Notes: generated from the sequence alone by a model not told the origin. DNA of 52,475 nt from Actinomycetota bacterium (GCA_902565595.1 CACFFD010000007.1:1-52475); one strand, 5' to 3'. Numbered from the stretch's first letter, positions 34,510 to 43,184 are shown. Made by a program: numbers and translations.

Positions 34510-37500
34510 CCAATTGAATCCCCAGCGGCCTTCCCATGAGCTTCAGCAGCTCCAATCATCTGCTCCAAAGCATAGATAATCGAACTTGCGAGCCCGGGCC
34601 ATATGGGGCTCGGGGTCAGTGCGGCAGGATTTCCAGACACTGAAGCATGGTACTGTTGATACCGACTGGTGTATGCGTCTTTCCATTGCGTCAAGGCTAG
34701 AATCAGGTCAACTTTTCGATCCTGCTCTCCACTCTCTTGTAACCAAGGTTCGGCAACTAACTTCTCAGCTGGCGGGTATGTGCCTTCATCAACCCACTGA
34801 GCGAGTAGAGGCGACAATTTATTGTAGCTATATAAATCAAGTTGGCCATATGCTGTTCCGAGGTCCCGCAGTCTTATATAGGCAGCAAGGTGATCTAAGT
34901 TTGTATCAGTATTTACTCTCATATACGCAAGACCTAAAGACTCAAGAACTGATGGAAGTTCGTCAAAAGCTTCATAAACATCGTAAAGAAGAGGGAAGGG
35001 GAAGCTAGCATTTAGAAGTTCGCCTTCTCGTGAAATACTCAATTGCCCTCTATCGGGCATAATCTTCGATCTGCTTACAAGCCCCAAATATCTGGCAGTA
35101 ATCCATCCACGTATCATCGCTTGGATTGTTGACTGAGGGGCAGGAACGAATCGTTGCATAGTTCTGCTTCGACGACGCTGCCAAAAATCTTGCAAGGATC
35201 CTGTTTGAACTTCTTCGGTATACCTATCGTCAATAGGCCCCCAAAGAGACGAGACGACGATAGGTGAAAGAGGGGCCGAAGTGAAGGTCGTAATGTCAAT
35301 ATGGTCGGCGTTAGCGTCCATGTTGAACATTTCCCCCAAATCAGCTGAGCCAATACCCAAAGCCGAGAGTTGACCCTTGACATCTTCTCCGACAGCATGT
35401 TGATCTAAAGGAATTTCACTGAAAACTCTGACCTGGAGATTTCCCGCGACCGAATCGGGGTGAACCATATTTAAAACTCCAGTGTCTACATTGATCAACG
35501 GTGCAGCTGAATCAACAGCAGCAGTGAATTTCGCTAAGAACCGGGCTTTTCGTTCTTCTTTTTCAACTGGGCTCATCTCATCATCATCATCGCCAAGATA
35601 TGACCGGATACTTGTATCCAACATGCTTCCCATAGGCGAACCAGGAGTATTCAGCCAGTGGTGAGCTCTACGTAGCAAGGAGTTCTTATCAGTTTGGATG
35701 TCAACCATAAGCTTTTTAGGGGGAGAGTCACCGCCTGAATTGCTTGGGTTCCAGCCACCGGTGGTTTTGATCACCAACAATTCTCGAGTTTCAGCAAGAG
35801 ATACATCTTCCTGATCACGAATGTATTTACCGGAAAGAATAGCGTTCTGGACGCCATCTTTGATTTCAGATTCCATAATCTTGTTGGTCTGTTCCCCAAT
35901 AAGCTCCATAAATAATCTCGGGTACTCTTGAGGATCGATCAAGGTAAATTCACCAGCTGGCGGGAGCACAGACTCTGGAGGAGCTTCATCATTCCAAACA
36001 ACGAAAGATGCAATTGGCGGTGCTGTGTCGCGCGAGCCACCTATTGAATCCGCCCAATCCAATTCAGCCTGCTTATGGGCCGCAGCTAGGGCATTGTGTA
36101 ACGGGAGAAAAACTTTCTCTGCGAGTTGTTCACAAAGCTCAATCGCCTTTTCAGCTCCAAAAGCAGAACCAACATACTTAACATTGTTACAACTATCGGT
36201 AACCGCACTATGAAGCTGCTCGTTATCATTGCTGATCTTCCCTGGAAGGTCGGCAAGGTTCCTCACCCCATAATTGGATGCATTGTTACCGTCTGGCCCT
36301 TCAGCCCAATCCCACCAACGTTCATAATCAGACGTAAGATCATCTTTGTAGGCTTGCTGAAGCTCATGAGCCAATAATGAACATATTTTTGCCGCTACAA
36401 GAAGACCATAGAGGGAAAGATATTTCTCTGCTGAAACAATGATTGAATTTTCAATATCTCTAACCCATTCAGCGGATTTCGCCGCTAGAGCCGTGCGATA
36501 GTTTTCTTTGTACTCCTTCTTTGCAATATCGATCGCTTGACGTATTTCGATAATCCATTCACCTGCCAACTGGGGATCTTTATTATCTAAATCCAGTAGC
36601 CTCCTTACGGTTGTATCAAGATCTTGATTAAGCTCTGTGACATTGCTTGGGATGAGAGCATCTTGAATGTCGTTGTCCTTCGGCCCCAACTCGGCGAGGT
36701 TTGCCGAAACGATGAAACTATTCAGGTGTTCTCGGGCTATCAATTCAGCTACTTCATAGGGGTCTGTTACTCCATAGGCGTCTTTTACAGCTTTAGCGTC
36801 AATCGACGTATCATGGTAGTCCTTAAGGATGGAATGAGCATCACGAACGACACGTTGTGTCGCATACTCTTCAAAGTACTCTGTTCCGACCGACAGCCTG
36901 CCAAATCCAAGCCCTGCTATCGCTGGAGTTCCCTTTTCATTATCGCCTCCACGGTTTACAAGAAGGTCAATTGCGCTACTCTTTCCTGTAGCAGCCATGT
37001 GCCAGTTCGTGATCGTATATGCAAGAAATTTGTCTTCAACTGTGGGGCTGGTAAGCCATGAAAGCATAGACCTTCCGATCATTTCGAATAGTTTCGTCGG
37101 GGTTTCATAATCGATGCCCCCCGCCCCTTTTCTCCCAACCAGAAAAGGATAATTAGGTCCACTTCTGGTGATTTTTGAAGAAAGTCCTGCATTCTTTAAA
37201 ACGGCGTCATCAATGGGAGGCACCACTACATTCGCATCGCTTGCCTTGGGGTCCCCGTTCCACCAATACCCATTTAGGATCTCAGATAGAGCTGCAAGAG
37301 TGTTGGGTTGGACGCCCTTTGTCCCTTCCCCTCCTAAGGAGTGGAAAACCTCTGGCGTGTATAGAACACCAAAGATTTGATTACTGACTTGATTGTCGAG
37401 GCCTCGAATAATGTCGCAAACATCTTGCAGTAACCCTGCGCCGGTTCCTCCAGCCAGAGACGATACGATAATCACGTGCGTTTTAGCTGATCCTTCTGCA

Positions 37501-37991
37501 ATTTCGCCAGTAACTTGCTGATAAATCTCTTTAAGCTCTGACTCTACATTGGCCATTTCAAGGCTATTAAAAGCATCCCTTAGCTGATTCTTGATAACCG
37601 ATGCAGACCACATAGCCACCGTCCGGCCAATAGCGCGAAACTGTCCCGCCCCCTCTGAAAGGGAAAGAGGCATAGCCGCTGGAGCTATCCTCCAGCCTTC
37701 AAGTTCCGGATGAAGAGTTGTATTGCCATCAAGGTTAGTTTGGACATCGTTGAGCGTCAGCCCATGATCAATGAGGCCGAGATACTCGTCTTTAGAGAGT
37801 TGCGGAACTAAATAGTTGAGTTCGTTGCCATCTGGATTGGTGGGAGTATCAATGTGAAGGAACTGCCATCCCTGAGGCACTTTCTCTCCTTGCCCATTCC
37901 GTTTCATCCAACGTTTGATATCCCGCTTAAGGAAACGAAGGGTTTTCCCACCTGACCCGCCAAGACCCACAAACAAATATTTGTGATACAT
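34506..37991 (-). CDS. Tubulin/FtsZ-like GTPase (Tubulin_2-type) with large C-terminal extension
   Basis: An 1161-residue cytosolic protein. It begins with a Rossmann nucleotide-binding strand and loop (FVGLGGSGGKT, residues 7-17) and carries the tubulin/FtsZ signature as SSLAGGTGAGLLQD (177-190; canonical GGGTGSG), in the right order and spacing for the GTPase domain. The N-terminal about 450 residues therefore fit the tubulin-like fold described for bacterial FtsZ-like families distinct from true FtsZ. The remaining about 700 residues are unassigned, mostly helical. Its start has AGAGG 5 bases upstream. It lies between the VWA surface-protein gene and the 6-TM gene (ATGA overlap). It probably binds GTP and may form filaments at the membrane. 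Confidence 0.87.
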   Translation of the reverse strand: MYHKYLFVGLGGSGGKTLRFLKRDIKRWMKRNGQGEKVPQGWQFLHIDTPTNPDGNELNYLVPQLSKDEYLGLIDHGLTLNDVQTNLDGNTTLHPELEGWRIAPAAMPLSLSEGAGQFRAIGRTVAMWSASVIKNQLRDAFNSLEMANVESELKEIYQQVTGEIAEGSAKTHVIIVSSLAGGTGAGLLQDVCDIIRGLDNQVSNQIFGVLYTPEVFHSLGGEGTKGVQPNTLAALSEILNGYWWNGDPKASDANVVVPPIDDAVLKNAGLSSKITRSGPNYPFLVGRKGAGGIDYETPTKLFEMIGRSMLSWLTSPTVEDKFLAYTITNWHMAATGKSSAIDLLVNRGGDNEKGTPAIAGLGFGRLSVGTEYFEEYATQRVVRDAHSILKDYHDTSIDAKAVKDAYGVTDPYEVAELIAREHLNSFIVSANLAELGPKDNDIQDALIPSNVTELNQDLDTTVRRLLDLDNKDPQLAGEWIIEIRQAIDIAKKEYKENYRTALAAKSAEWVRDIENSIIVSAEKYLSLYGLLVAAKICSLLAHELQQAYKDDLTSDYERWWDWAEGPDGNNASNYGVRNLADLPGKISNDNEQLHSAVTDSCNNVKYVGSAFGAEKAIELCEQLAEKVFLPLHNALAAAHKQAELDWADSIGGSRDTAPPIASFVVWNDEAPPESVLPPAGEFTLIDPQEYPRLFMELIGEQTNKIMESEIKDGVQNAILSGKYIRDQEDVSLAETRELLVIKTTGGWNPSNSGGDSPPKKLMVDIQTDKNSLLRRAHHWLNTPGSPMGSMLDTSIRSYLGDDDDEMSPVEKEERKARFLAKFTAAVDSAAPLINVDTGVLNMVHPDSVAGNLQVRVFSEIPLDQHAVGEDVKGQLSALGIGSADLGEMFNMDANADHIDITTFTSAPLSPIVVSSLWGPIDDRYTEEVQTGSLQDFWQRRRSRTMQRFVPAPQSTIQAMIRGWITARYLGLVSRSKIMPDRGQLSISREGELLNASFPFPLLYDVYEAFDELPSVLESLGLAYMRVNTDTNLDHLAAYIRLRDLGTAYGQLDLYSYNKLSPLLAQWVDEGTYPPAEKLVAEPWLQESGEQDRKVDLILALTQWKDAYTSRYQQYHASVSGNPAALTPSPIWPGLASSIIYALEQMIGAAEAHGKAAGDSIG

Positions 37992-38140
37992 ATCGACCTC
38001 TATCTCTCAAGTATTTTTAGATGATTTCCTTACCCTTACTGGGTTTTAGAGCCAAACTACGTCCTCAGCCCTAGAGCTAAAAATAAATTTTAGGCCTAAG
38101 GACAAAGTCTTTCAAATTCGTCTTCCGTCGATTTCTATCG

Positions 38141-41100
38141 TCACCTTGTGGATGGCGGACCTCCTGTCGATGGCGGACCTCCTGTCGATGGCGGACCCCC
38201 TGTCGATGGCGGACCCCCTGTGGACGGCGGACCCCCTGTGGACGGCGTACCCCCAGCAGACGGCGGACCCCCAGCAGACGGCGGACCCCCAGCAGACGGC
38301 GGACTCGTGTCAGGAGTTTGGTCTGGTGCCACAACAGTGGCGTCATACTTTTCAGTCAGCTTAGAGACTAGCGATTGTGCCTCATCAAACATAGACCTGA
38401 TCTGCTCAGCTTCCGTTTGAGTTCCTCCTCCGGGGAGCACAAAGGTTACGGTAACTGGGGCATTCTCCTGAACGGCCTGTAGACCAACGATGATCATCGT
38501 CTTAAATATGATATTTGCACTCCCTGGATGTTTGCCCGTGGGTGAGGCGGTGAAAATCCACCCATCTCGCACGATTTGGGCCCAACCTCCCGCAGCTAAT
38601 TTCCGCGGCTGCCACCAAGACGCTGTTGTGGCATTTAGTGAAAGGGTTCCAAGCTGTAGCGTCTTTCCATTATTTGTAAGCTGAGGCCTGTGTAGGTCAT
38701 CTTTCGCGCTCGGGTTCCACAGTTCCAGTGCTGGGGCTGAAAGGTTGCCTCGTAGATCACGATGGTCAAGACCCGTGGCGATAGAGAAACTATGTTCAGC
38801 GTAGAAGAGGTTTGAAGTTGACCCGAATCTCGAAGCCCTCTTGAGGGCATATACCCAGATGAGGTATGCGAGTAGCGCACTCAAGAGACAGACAATGGGG
38901 CCAAGAATCCAAGCAAGAAGCTTATTGCTTCTTCCCACGTAATCTAAGTTTAATATGACCGTTTCCTCAGCTGGTATATCCAAACCCTCGATACTGGCTT
39001 GAAGAACGAAACTGAAACTATCGTTTATTTTCGCATCCTTAAATGACGTACTTCTCTTAATAAAGATTGTTTTGGATGATGTTTGATCGCCTATAGCGTC
39101 TTCTAGGACACAATCTACATTGCCTTCTAGCGAACATTGAAAAGAAATGTCCTCTCCTGAAATATTCTGGACTTCGGGAGTAATTTCCAAGATGACCTTC
39201 GCTCCAGGGAAACCAGTTAAGGTACACGACGTTTCATATGTTTCGGTGTCGCCTTTTGGAACTTCTGTTTCATTCCCGCCCATATCAATATTAGTTCCGC
39301 TACATTCAATCAGTTCATTTAAAGTGGTTGTAGCCACCTGTTCAAAATCGACTGTGCCACAGTACGCACGTGCCTCGCGCCTCTCCAACTGATCTTCTCG
39401 TTTTTCAGATGGGATTACACACAATTCTCCATCGAGCTCGCTGTCATACGGAGCGACAATAAGAACATCCTTAGATGGGCCTTCATCCTTTCCAAGCTCA
39501 AGACGTGGCTCATTAGAATCTTCGAACGTCCATATCCCCGTCTCTTCGCCATTCCATTCCAATTCGAAAACAGTGGAGTCTGCCTCATCGGAAGGCCCTA
39601 ATTTGCAAGCAACTTCGATACGAAAACCATCATCGAATGGCTTTATTGGGGTTTCCTCTTCACAGTCGATATTTATTTCCCCTTCCTGAAAAAGGGAGGT
39701 CGTTATCTGCACCAATGCTTCGGGCGACCCTGTATTCGGATCACCAGATTCACACGCCCCAAAAATATTCTCCCCATGCTCTGGTTCGAAACAAACTTTC
39801 AATGGGCGAAACTGATCTCCTTCAACAAGGTCTTCGACATTAAGATCAGAAAACTCCCATCTGTCGACATTACAGCTCGCCCGCTCACCGGTATTGAGGA
39901 CCATAGAAGTTCCGGAACAATTAAAGTCACTTTGGACTTGGAGGTCTACCTTCTCCGGCTTGAAAGAGTCGCCTCCCCGGGAAACACTGATTAGCAAGTC
40001 TCCTTCACTATCAAGCAAGTCCCCGTCTAACTCACCGAAGTTAGTAGCCAAATGAAAGCAATCTACGCTCGGTTCATCCCCCGCAAGAACGCTCACATCC
40101 AGCTCTAGTTTCCATCCTGACTCTAAGTCTTTAAGTCGATTTTGGTCCAAAGTTACCGACCCTTGACCACCTTCTTCAACAGGTTCAGAAACACTGTCAA
40201 TAGTGAATCCTGTAATCGAGGCAGAACCTCCGACAAAGATACTTAAGGTCTCAATATAGCGACCTGCAGGAAGCTTTTCAGTCTTGTATCTGGTGCCATT
40301 TGGATTCGCGCAATCAGGCCATCGAACTTGCGTCAATTCAAAAACTGGAATTAGTAGGGCATTCACAACCCCAGAAACGTCTTCAACAACAACGATCTCA
40401 CCGTTGTAATCATCACTTGTGTCACAACTTGCGGTCTCTAAGACAAACGAATCATCACTAGGCAATAAATCTAGATCTGATTTTTCAGGGTTTTCACCGG
40501 TAATAGCAAGGAGCATCTCGATACTTGCCTGAAGTTTTTTTTGGGTAGCTTCATCGTCCCTACCCTCTGTTTTTAACATGACCGCGACAGTAGTTATGCT
40601 CTCATCAATATTTAAAGACCTAGCAAGCCCTTCTGTACACGCTTCATCTCGGCCAGCTATTGCAAGGTCAGAAGTGCTATCGCCGTAATTTTCAATTACT
40701 CCATCCGTAAAGAACAGAAGAACCCGGCAATGCTCCTTATCGGGATCATCAGTTTCCTCTTGAAAAATAGTCTTTGCCTTTTCAAAAGCAAGACGATAGT
40801 TCGTCCCGTACTTCAATTCAGAATCGAGGTTAGTGGCTTGCTCGAAATCATTATTGGAAAGACTTTCAGTGGAAAATCCGCGGATTAGTTCTCCCGCTAT
40901 TTCCCCGAAGGATGCCAATGCGACGCGAATAGTGGAGCCCTCCGGTACCTTTTCCAATTCAGAGCGAATCTTTGTGAGCGCTTCACGCACTTTGAATTGC
41001 TTGTCGTCATATTGCATTGAAAGTGATTCATCAACCATGATAAGCAGATCAATGTCCTGACCGACTTCGCATAGTAAGTCATCATTCGAATCGCTCTCTT

Positions 41101-41224
41101 GGAGGGCGCTTGCCTCAGAAACAGCAAAAGGAAGAAAGCCCAAGAGCAGAGAAAAGACTACCCCGATTAAAAAGAGTAACTGCCATTCGATAATTTTGGA
41201 GCTGGGTTTTGTAAATACCTTCAC
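38141..41224 (-). CDS. VWA-domain surface protein with one TM helix and PPSTGG cytoplasmic tail
   Basis: A 1027-residue type I membrane protein. I use the GTG at 41224: GGAG lies 7 bases upstream and it overlaps the previous stop as GTGA; an ATG 21 bases earlier has no ribosome site. A signal peptide spans about 13-40, ending SEASA. The VWA domain has a full adhesion site (DESLS 65-69, GTNYR near 140, FTDG near 173). Several beta-rich, cysteine-containing domains follow (about 18 Cys in the ectodomain), then one TM helix at about 769-794, a cytoplasmic domain of about 170 residues, and nine PPSTGG-type hexapeptides at the end. Probably an adhesin or sensor tied to the tubulin-like GTPase. Confidence 0.88.
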   Translation of the reverse strand: MKVFTKPSSKIIEWQLLFLIGVVFSLLLGFLPFAVSEASALQESDSNDDLLCEVGQDIDLLIMVDESLSMQYDDKQFKVREALTKIRSELEKVPEGSTIRVALASFGEIAGELIRGFSTESLSNNDFEQATNLDSELKYGTNYRLAFEKAKTIFQEETDDPDKEHCRVLLFFTDGVIENYGDSTSDLAIAGRDEACTEGLARSLNIDESITTVAVMLKTEGRDDEATQKKLQASIEMLLAITGENPEKSDLDLLPSDDSFVLETASCDTSDDYNGEIVVVEDVSGVVNALLIPVFELTQVRWPDCANPNGTRYKTEKLPAGRYIETLSIFVGGSASITGFTIDSVSEPVEEGGQGSVTLDQNRLKDLESGWKLELDVSVLAGDEPSVDCFHLATNFGELDGDLLDSEGDLLISVSRGGDSFKPEKVDLQVQSDFNCSGTSMVLNTGERASCNVDRWEFSDLNVEDLVEGDQFRPLKVCFEPEHGENIFGACESGDPNTGSPEALVQITTSLFQEGEINIDCEEETPIKPFDDGFRIEVACKLGPSDEADSTVFELEWNGEETGIWTFEDSNEPRLELGKDEGPSKDVLIVAPYDSELDGELCVIPSEKREDQLERREARAYCGTVDFEQVATTTLNELIECSGTNIDMGGNETEVPKGDTETYETSCTLTGFPGAKVILEITPEVQNISGEDISFQCSLEGNVDCVLEDAIGDQTSSKTIFIKRSTSFKDAKINDSFSFVLQASIEGLDIPAEETVILNLDYVGRSNKLLAWILGPIVCLLSALLAYLIWVYALKRASRFGSTSNLFYAEHSFSIATGLDHRDLRGNLSAPALELWNPSAKDDLHRPQLTNNGKTLQLGTLSLNATTASWWQPRKLAAGGWAQIVRDGWIFTASPTGKHPGSANIIFKTMIIVGLQAVQENAPVTVTFVLPGGGTQTEAEQIRSMFDEAQSLVSKLTEKYDATVVAPDQTPDTSPPSAGGPPSAGGPPSAGGTPSTGGPPSTGGPPSTGGPPSTGGPPSTGGPPSTR
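38147..38308 (-). repeat. Nine in-frame 18-bp tandem repeats (PPSTGG/PPSAGG)
   Basis: Nine consecutive 18-bp units with third-base and a few second-position differences. Three units nearest the domain read PPSAGG, the rest PPSTGG, with one TPSTGG. They form the extreme C-terminus of the VWA surface protein, on the side predicted to be cytoplasmic. Near identity of neighbouring copies suggests recent slippage expansion. There are no spacers, so it is not a CRISPR array. Confidence 0.93.
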
Positions 41225-41550
41225 CGCGTCAACTCCATCACCCATTTCACTGCATGCCAAACACCCATAAGCCAGCCCGCAATAGCTACCATCCGTGCCA
41301 AAACGCGACCTGAGATAAGAGACCACTCATACGATTGCCGACTTGCCCGCCGGCGAAAATCTACATACTCGTATCTTGCTAGAACTACGACCCCGAGAAA
41401 TCCTCCTGAAATGAACCCACAAAAGTTTTGATCAAATTTTATGGAACCAGATGGCCCAAAACTTACGAAAAGAAAAATACACGTTAGAAGAGAGAGCGAA
41501 AAGACGAGAAGCAGCCACGAAATAGGCGGCCCCTTCAATTTCGATGCCAT
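41221..41550 (-). CDS. Small three-TM membrane protein, first gene of the tubulin-like cassette
   Basis: A 109-residue protein. I start it at MASKLKGPP because GGGGG lies 6 bases upstream; an ATG 15 bases earlier has none. Hydrophobic segments lie at about 10-31, 43-63 and 84-104, the last amphipathic with Trp and Lys. A basic loop (YVDFRRRASRQSYEW) separates the second and third. Its stop overlaps the GTG start of the VWA surface protein, so the two are co-translated. No family recognised. Inferred role: membrane partner or assembly factor of the surface protein. Confidence 0.75.
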   Translation of the reverse strand: MASKLKGPPISWLLLVFSLSLLTCIFLFVSFGPSGSIKFDQNFCGFISGGFLGVVVLARYEYVDFRRRASRQSYEWSLISGRVLARMVAIAGWLMGVWHAVKWVMELTR

Positions 41551-41585
41551 GCTAACCCCCGTCATCTAATGCAGCAATACCAAGA

Positions 41586-41614
41586 ATAATACTTCGAAAG
41601 CGAAAACTTTCGAA
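41586..41614 (-). promoter_or_regulatory. Candidate promoter with overlapping 8-bp dyad in front of the cassette
   Basis: A perfect dyad TTCGAAAG-N6-CTTTCGAA spans 41593-41614. Reading the minus strand, its outer TTCGAA (a poor -35) is followed after 17 bases by TATTAT at 41586-41591, a good -10. That leaves a leader of about 30 bases before the first cassette start at 41550. The dyad covers the -35 and spacer, where a repressor would block. It differs in spacing from actinobacterial LexA boxes (CGAAC-N4-GTTCG). The same 163-bp gap drives the divergent metallothionein-like gene. Confidence 0.45.
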
Positions 41615-41713
41615 ATCCTCCCTCATGGGAAGTTAATAGAAGTCCTCCAACCGCCGTCAACTAAGACATCGAATTCATCTATTCAACCTTGCATTAGGTG
41701 GTATGCTCTATTT

Positions 41714-41800
41714 ATGGCAGAAACCGAATGCACTTGTGGGTCTTCATGCGACTGCACCGCTGAATCAAATTGCGGATGCAGGTGCTGGGCCAACGAATAG
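41714..41800 (+). CDS. Metallothionein-like cysteine-rich micro-protein
   Basis: A 28-residue open frame with seven cysteines in CxC groups: Cys6-x-Cys8, Cys12-x-Cys14 and Cys20-x-Cys22-x-Cys24, with no hydrophobic segment. The pattern ECTCGSSCDC is typical of short metallothioneins, which bind Cu(I), Zn(II) or Cd(II) through thiolate clusters in the cytosol. AGGTGG lies 12 bases before the ATG, slightly far; a TATGCT in between could be a -10 for a nearly leaderless message. It sits between the divergent cassette and the convergent thioredoxin gene. So high a cysteine density in a clean frame is unlikely by chance, but expression is unproven. Confidence 0.68.
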   Translation: MAETECTCGSSCDCTAESNCGCRCWANE

Positions 41801-41809
41801 ACAAAGAAT

Positions 41810-41823
41810 CTCTAGAACTAGAG
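41810..41823. terminator. Short palindrome between convergent genes
   Basis: CTCTA-GAAC-TAGAG: a 5-bp stem with a 4-base loop, between the stops of the metallothionein-like gene and the minus-strand thioredoxin gene. On the minus strand it is followed by TTCTTTG, a weak T-tract, so it could end the thioredoxin transcript. The stem is short and the call is weak. Confidence 0.25.
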
Positions 41824-41831
41824 TTGCGTTG

Positions 41832-42611
41832 TCACGCTAATTGGGGTGCGAGCGTTCCCGCCAAATACACGAGATATGCAAACTGCTCTTCTGTGAGTTC
41901 TCCGCTGCTTCTATGAACGACAGTCCCTTCGCCATCGACGAGAACCCAGAAAGGAAAGCCAGTCAAGCCATACGCTGCAGCTATCGCTTTATCGGAGCTG
42001 TCTACAAGTACTTGTGTTGGCCATTTTTCTGCTTCAAACCATTCAGATGGCGGGTAGTTCGGTGTTCCTTCACGAACTGAGGTTGAGATAGCTACTACCT
42101 CAACACCATTGGGAAGACTATTCTCATTCAGCCATTGGGCTACTCTCGGAACTTCGCGTTGGCAATGTGGACACCAGTGGGCAAAAAACCCGATAAGGCG
42201 TACCGTCCCATCGGCTGGCATGATTTCGATCATTTCCGAGCTGGTATTGGGTTGGGCTCTAAATCCTGGCGCTGCATGTCCGACACTCTCGTCAGGGGGG
42301 AGCGCTTCTCCAATAATTTCGACAGTTCCAGTTTCAAAACGCTCTTGAATCGTATTACTTGGCGTACTTATGGGTTCTTCCGTCTGGCTGTTATCTTCGC
42401 TTGGAATGGCTGTGGGTTCGGCTTCGGTCTCATTAGGTACGGAAGGAAAAGGAATAGCTGTATCGTTGCTACTATTCCCGCCGGCTAAAAGTATTCCTAG
42501 AAGGACAGCACCACCTATTAGAACGAAAAGGAAACCGTATAGTATCTTTTTCTGCTTCGCTGGCTCCTGTTGTTCCATGGGCTCAGGTATTGGAGGTCCT
42601 AGATCTACCAT
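41832..42611 (-). CDS. Membrane-anchored thioredoxin-fold protein (TlpA/DsbA-like, CPHC)
   Basis: A 259-residue protein: short Pro-rich cytosolic tail, one TM helix at about 23-43, a Pro/Glu/Thr-rich linker, then an extracytoplasmic thioredoxin domain of the TlpA/ResA type. The active site is WCPHC (Cys147, Cys150). CPHC is the DsbA dipeptide and favours oxidation, whereas TlpA-type reductants usually have CxPC variants. The cis-proline loop is GFPFWV. It lies 4 bp after the DsbB-like gene, so the two form an operon and probably an oxidative folding pair. Confidence 0.9.
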   Translation of the reverse strand: MVDLGPPIPEPMEQQEPAKQKKILYGFLFVLIGGAVLLGILLAGGNSSNDTAIPFPSVPNETEAEPTAIPSEDNSQTEEPISTPSNTIQERFETGTVEIIGEALPPDESVGHAAPGFRAQPNTSSEMIEIMPADGTVRLIGFFAHWCPHCQREVPRVAQWLNENSLPNGVEVVAISTSVREGTPNYPPSEWFEAEKWPTQVLVDSSDKAIAAAYGLTGFPFWVLVDGEGTVVHRSSGELTEEQFAYLVYLAGTLAPQLA

Positions 42612-42615
42612 ATTG

Positions 42616-43125
42616 CTACTCTTTCCATGGTCGTGGAGCTGCTAGCAATAGGATACCGATGAGTACGAAGCTTCCCAGCGCTAGCATCGGAATACTCGCA
42701 AAACCGAAAACCTCTATCCACCTGTAGGTACAAGAAGCATCAAGCGAGCATGAGGAACCTTGGCTAGGAAAGGCTTGAAGTTGATAATGATAAATCGATA
42801 TGCCAACTCCTACAGCCGACAACACTAGGCCATACGGAATGATTCTTCTATCCTGCCGGAATGTTGCCATCGGGAGGATAACTGCCAAGGGGTACATGGC
42901 AATGCGCTGATACCAGCACCAATCGCAAGGGAGGAAACCGCGCATTTCTGAGAAATAGAGGCTTCCTAGGGTTGCTCCGACAGCAACGATGGAAGCTAGA
43001 AACATGGTTATTTTTCTGAATTCTTGGCGGAATTGCGCTCCGGAGAACTTTAGGACACAAAGCGTTGAGATTAGGCCAGCCCCGATGAGAAGCGTGAAGA
43101 TTATTTCGGGTGCTTTCTGCTCCAT
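42616..43125 (-). CDS. DsbB/BdbC-family disulfide oxidoreductase
   Basis: A 169-residue membrane protein with four to five TM helices that passes electrons from a thiol oxidase to quinone. The first redox pair is Cys67-x2-Cys70 (PCDWCWYQR, the DsbB/BdbC hallmark, with the Arg that stabilises quinone). The second is Cys126 and Cys132 (SSCSLDASC) in an outside loop. The downstream thioredoxin-fold gene, 4 bp away, is the natural partner. Together they would introduce disulfides into exported proteins. Confidence 0.92.
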   Translation of the reverse strand: MEQKAPEIIFTLLIGAGLISTLCVLKFSGAQFRQEFRKITMFLASIVAVGATLGSLYFSEMRGFLPCDWCWYQRIAMYPLAVILPMATFRQDRRIIPYGLVLSAVGVGISIYHYQLQAFPSQGSSCSLDASCTYRWIEVFGFASIPMLALGSFVLIGILLLAAPRPWKE

Positions 43126-43184
43126 ACGTTCAGGGTAAATGACCGAAGGATAAATGAGACGTAGGTTACGAGGTTCTCTTGTAT

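Noticed and set aside
38147-38308. CRISPR-like repeat array
   Set aside because: The 18-bp units are contiguous, in frame and coding, without spacers.
38148-38420. Plus-strand frame rich in GGPPVD repeats
   Set aside because: It is the antisense reading of the PPSTGG tail, with no ribosome site and no independent coding signal.
41593-41614. LexA box before the cassette
   Set aside because: The arms resemble CGAA/TTCG, but the spacing and inner bases do not fit CGAAC-N4-GTTCG.
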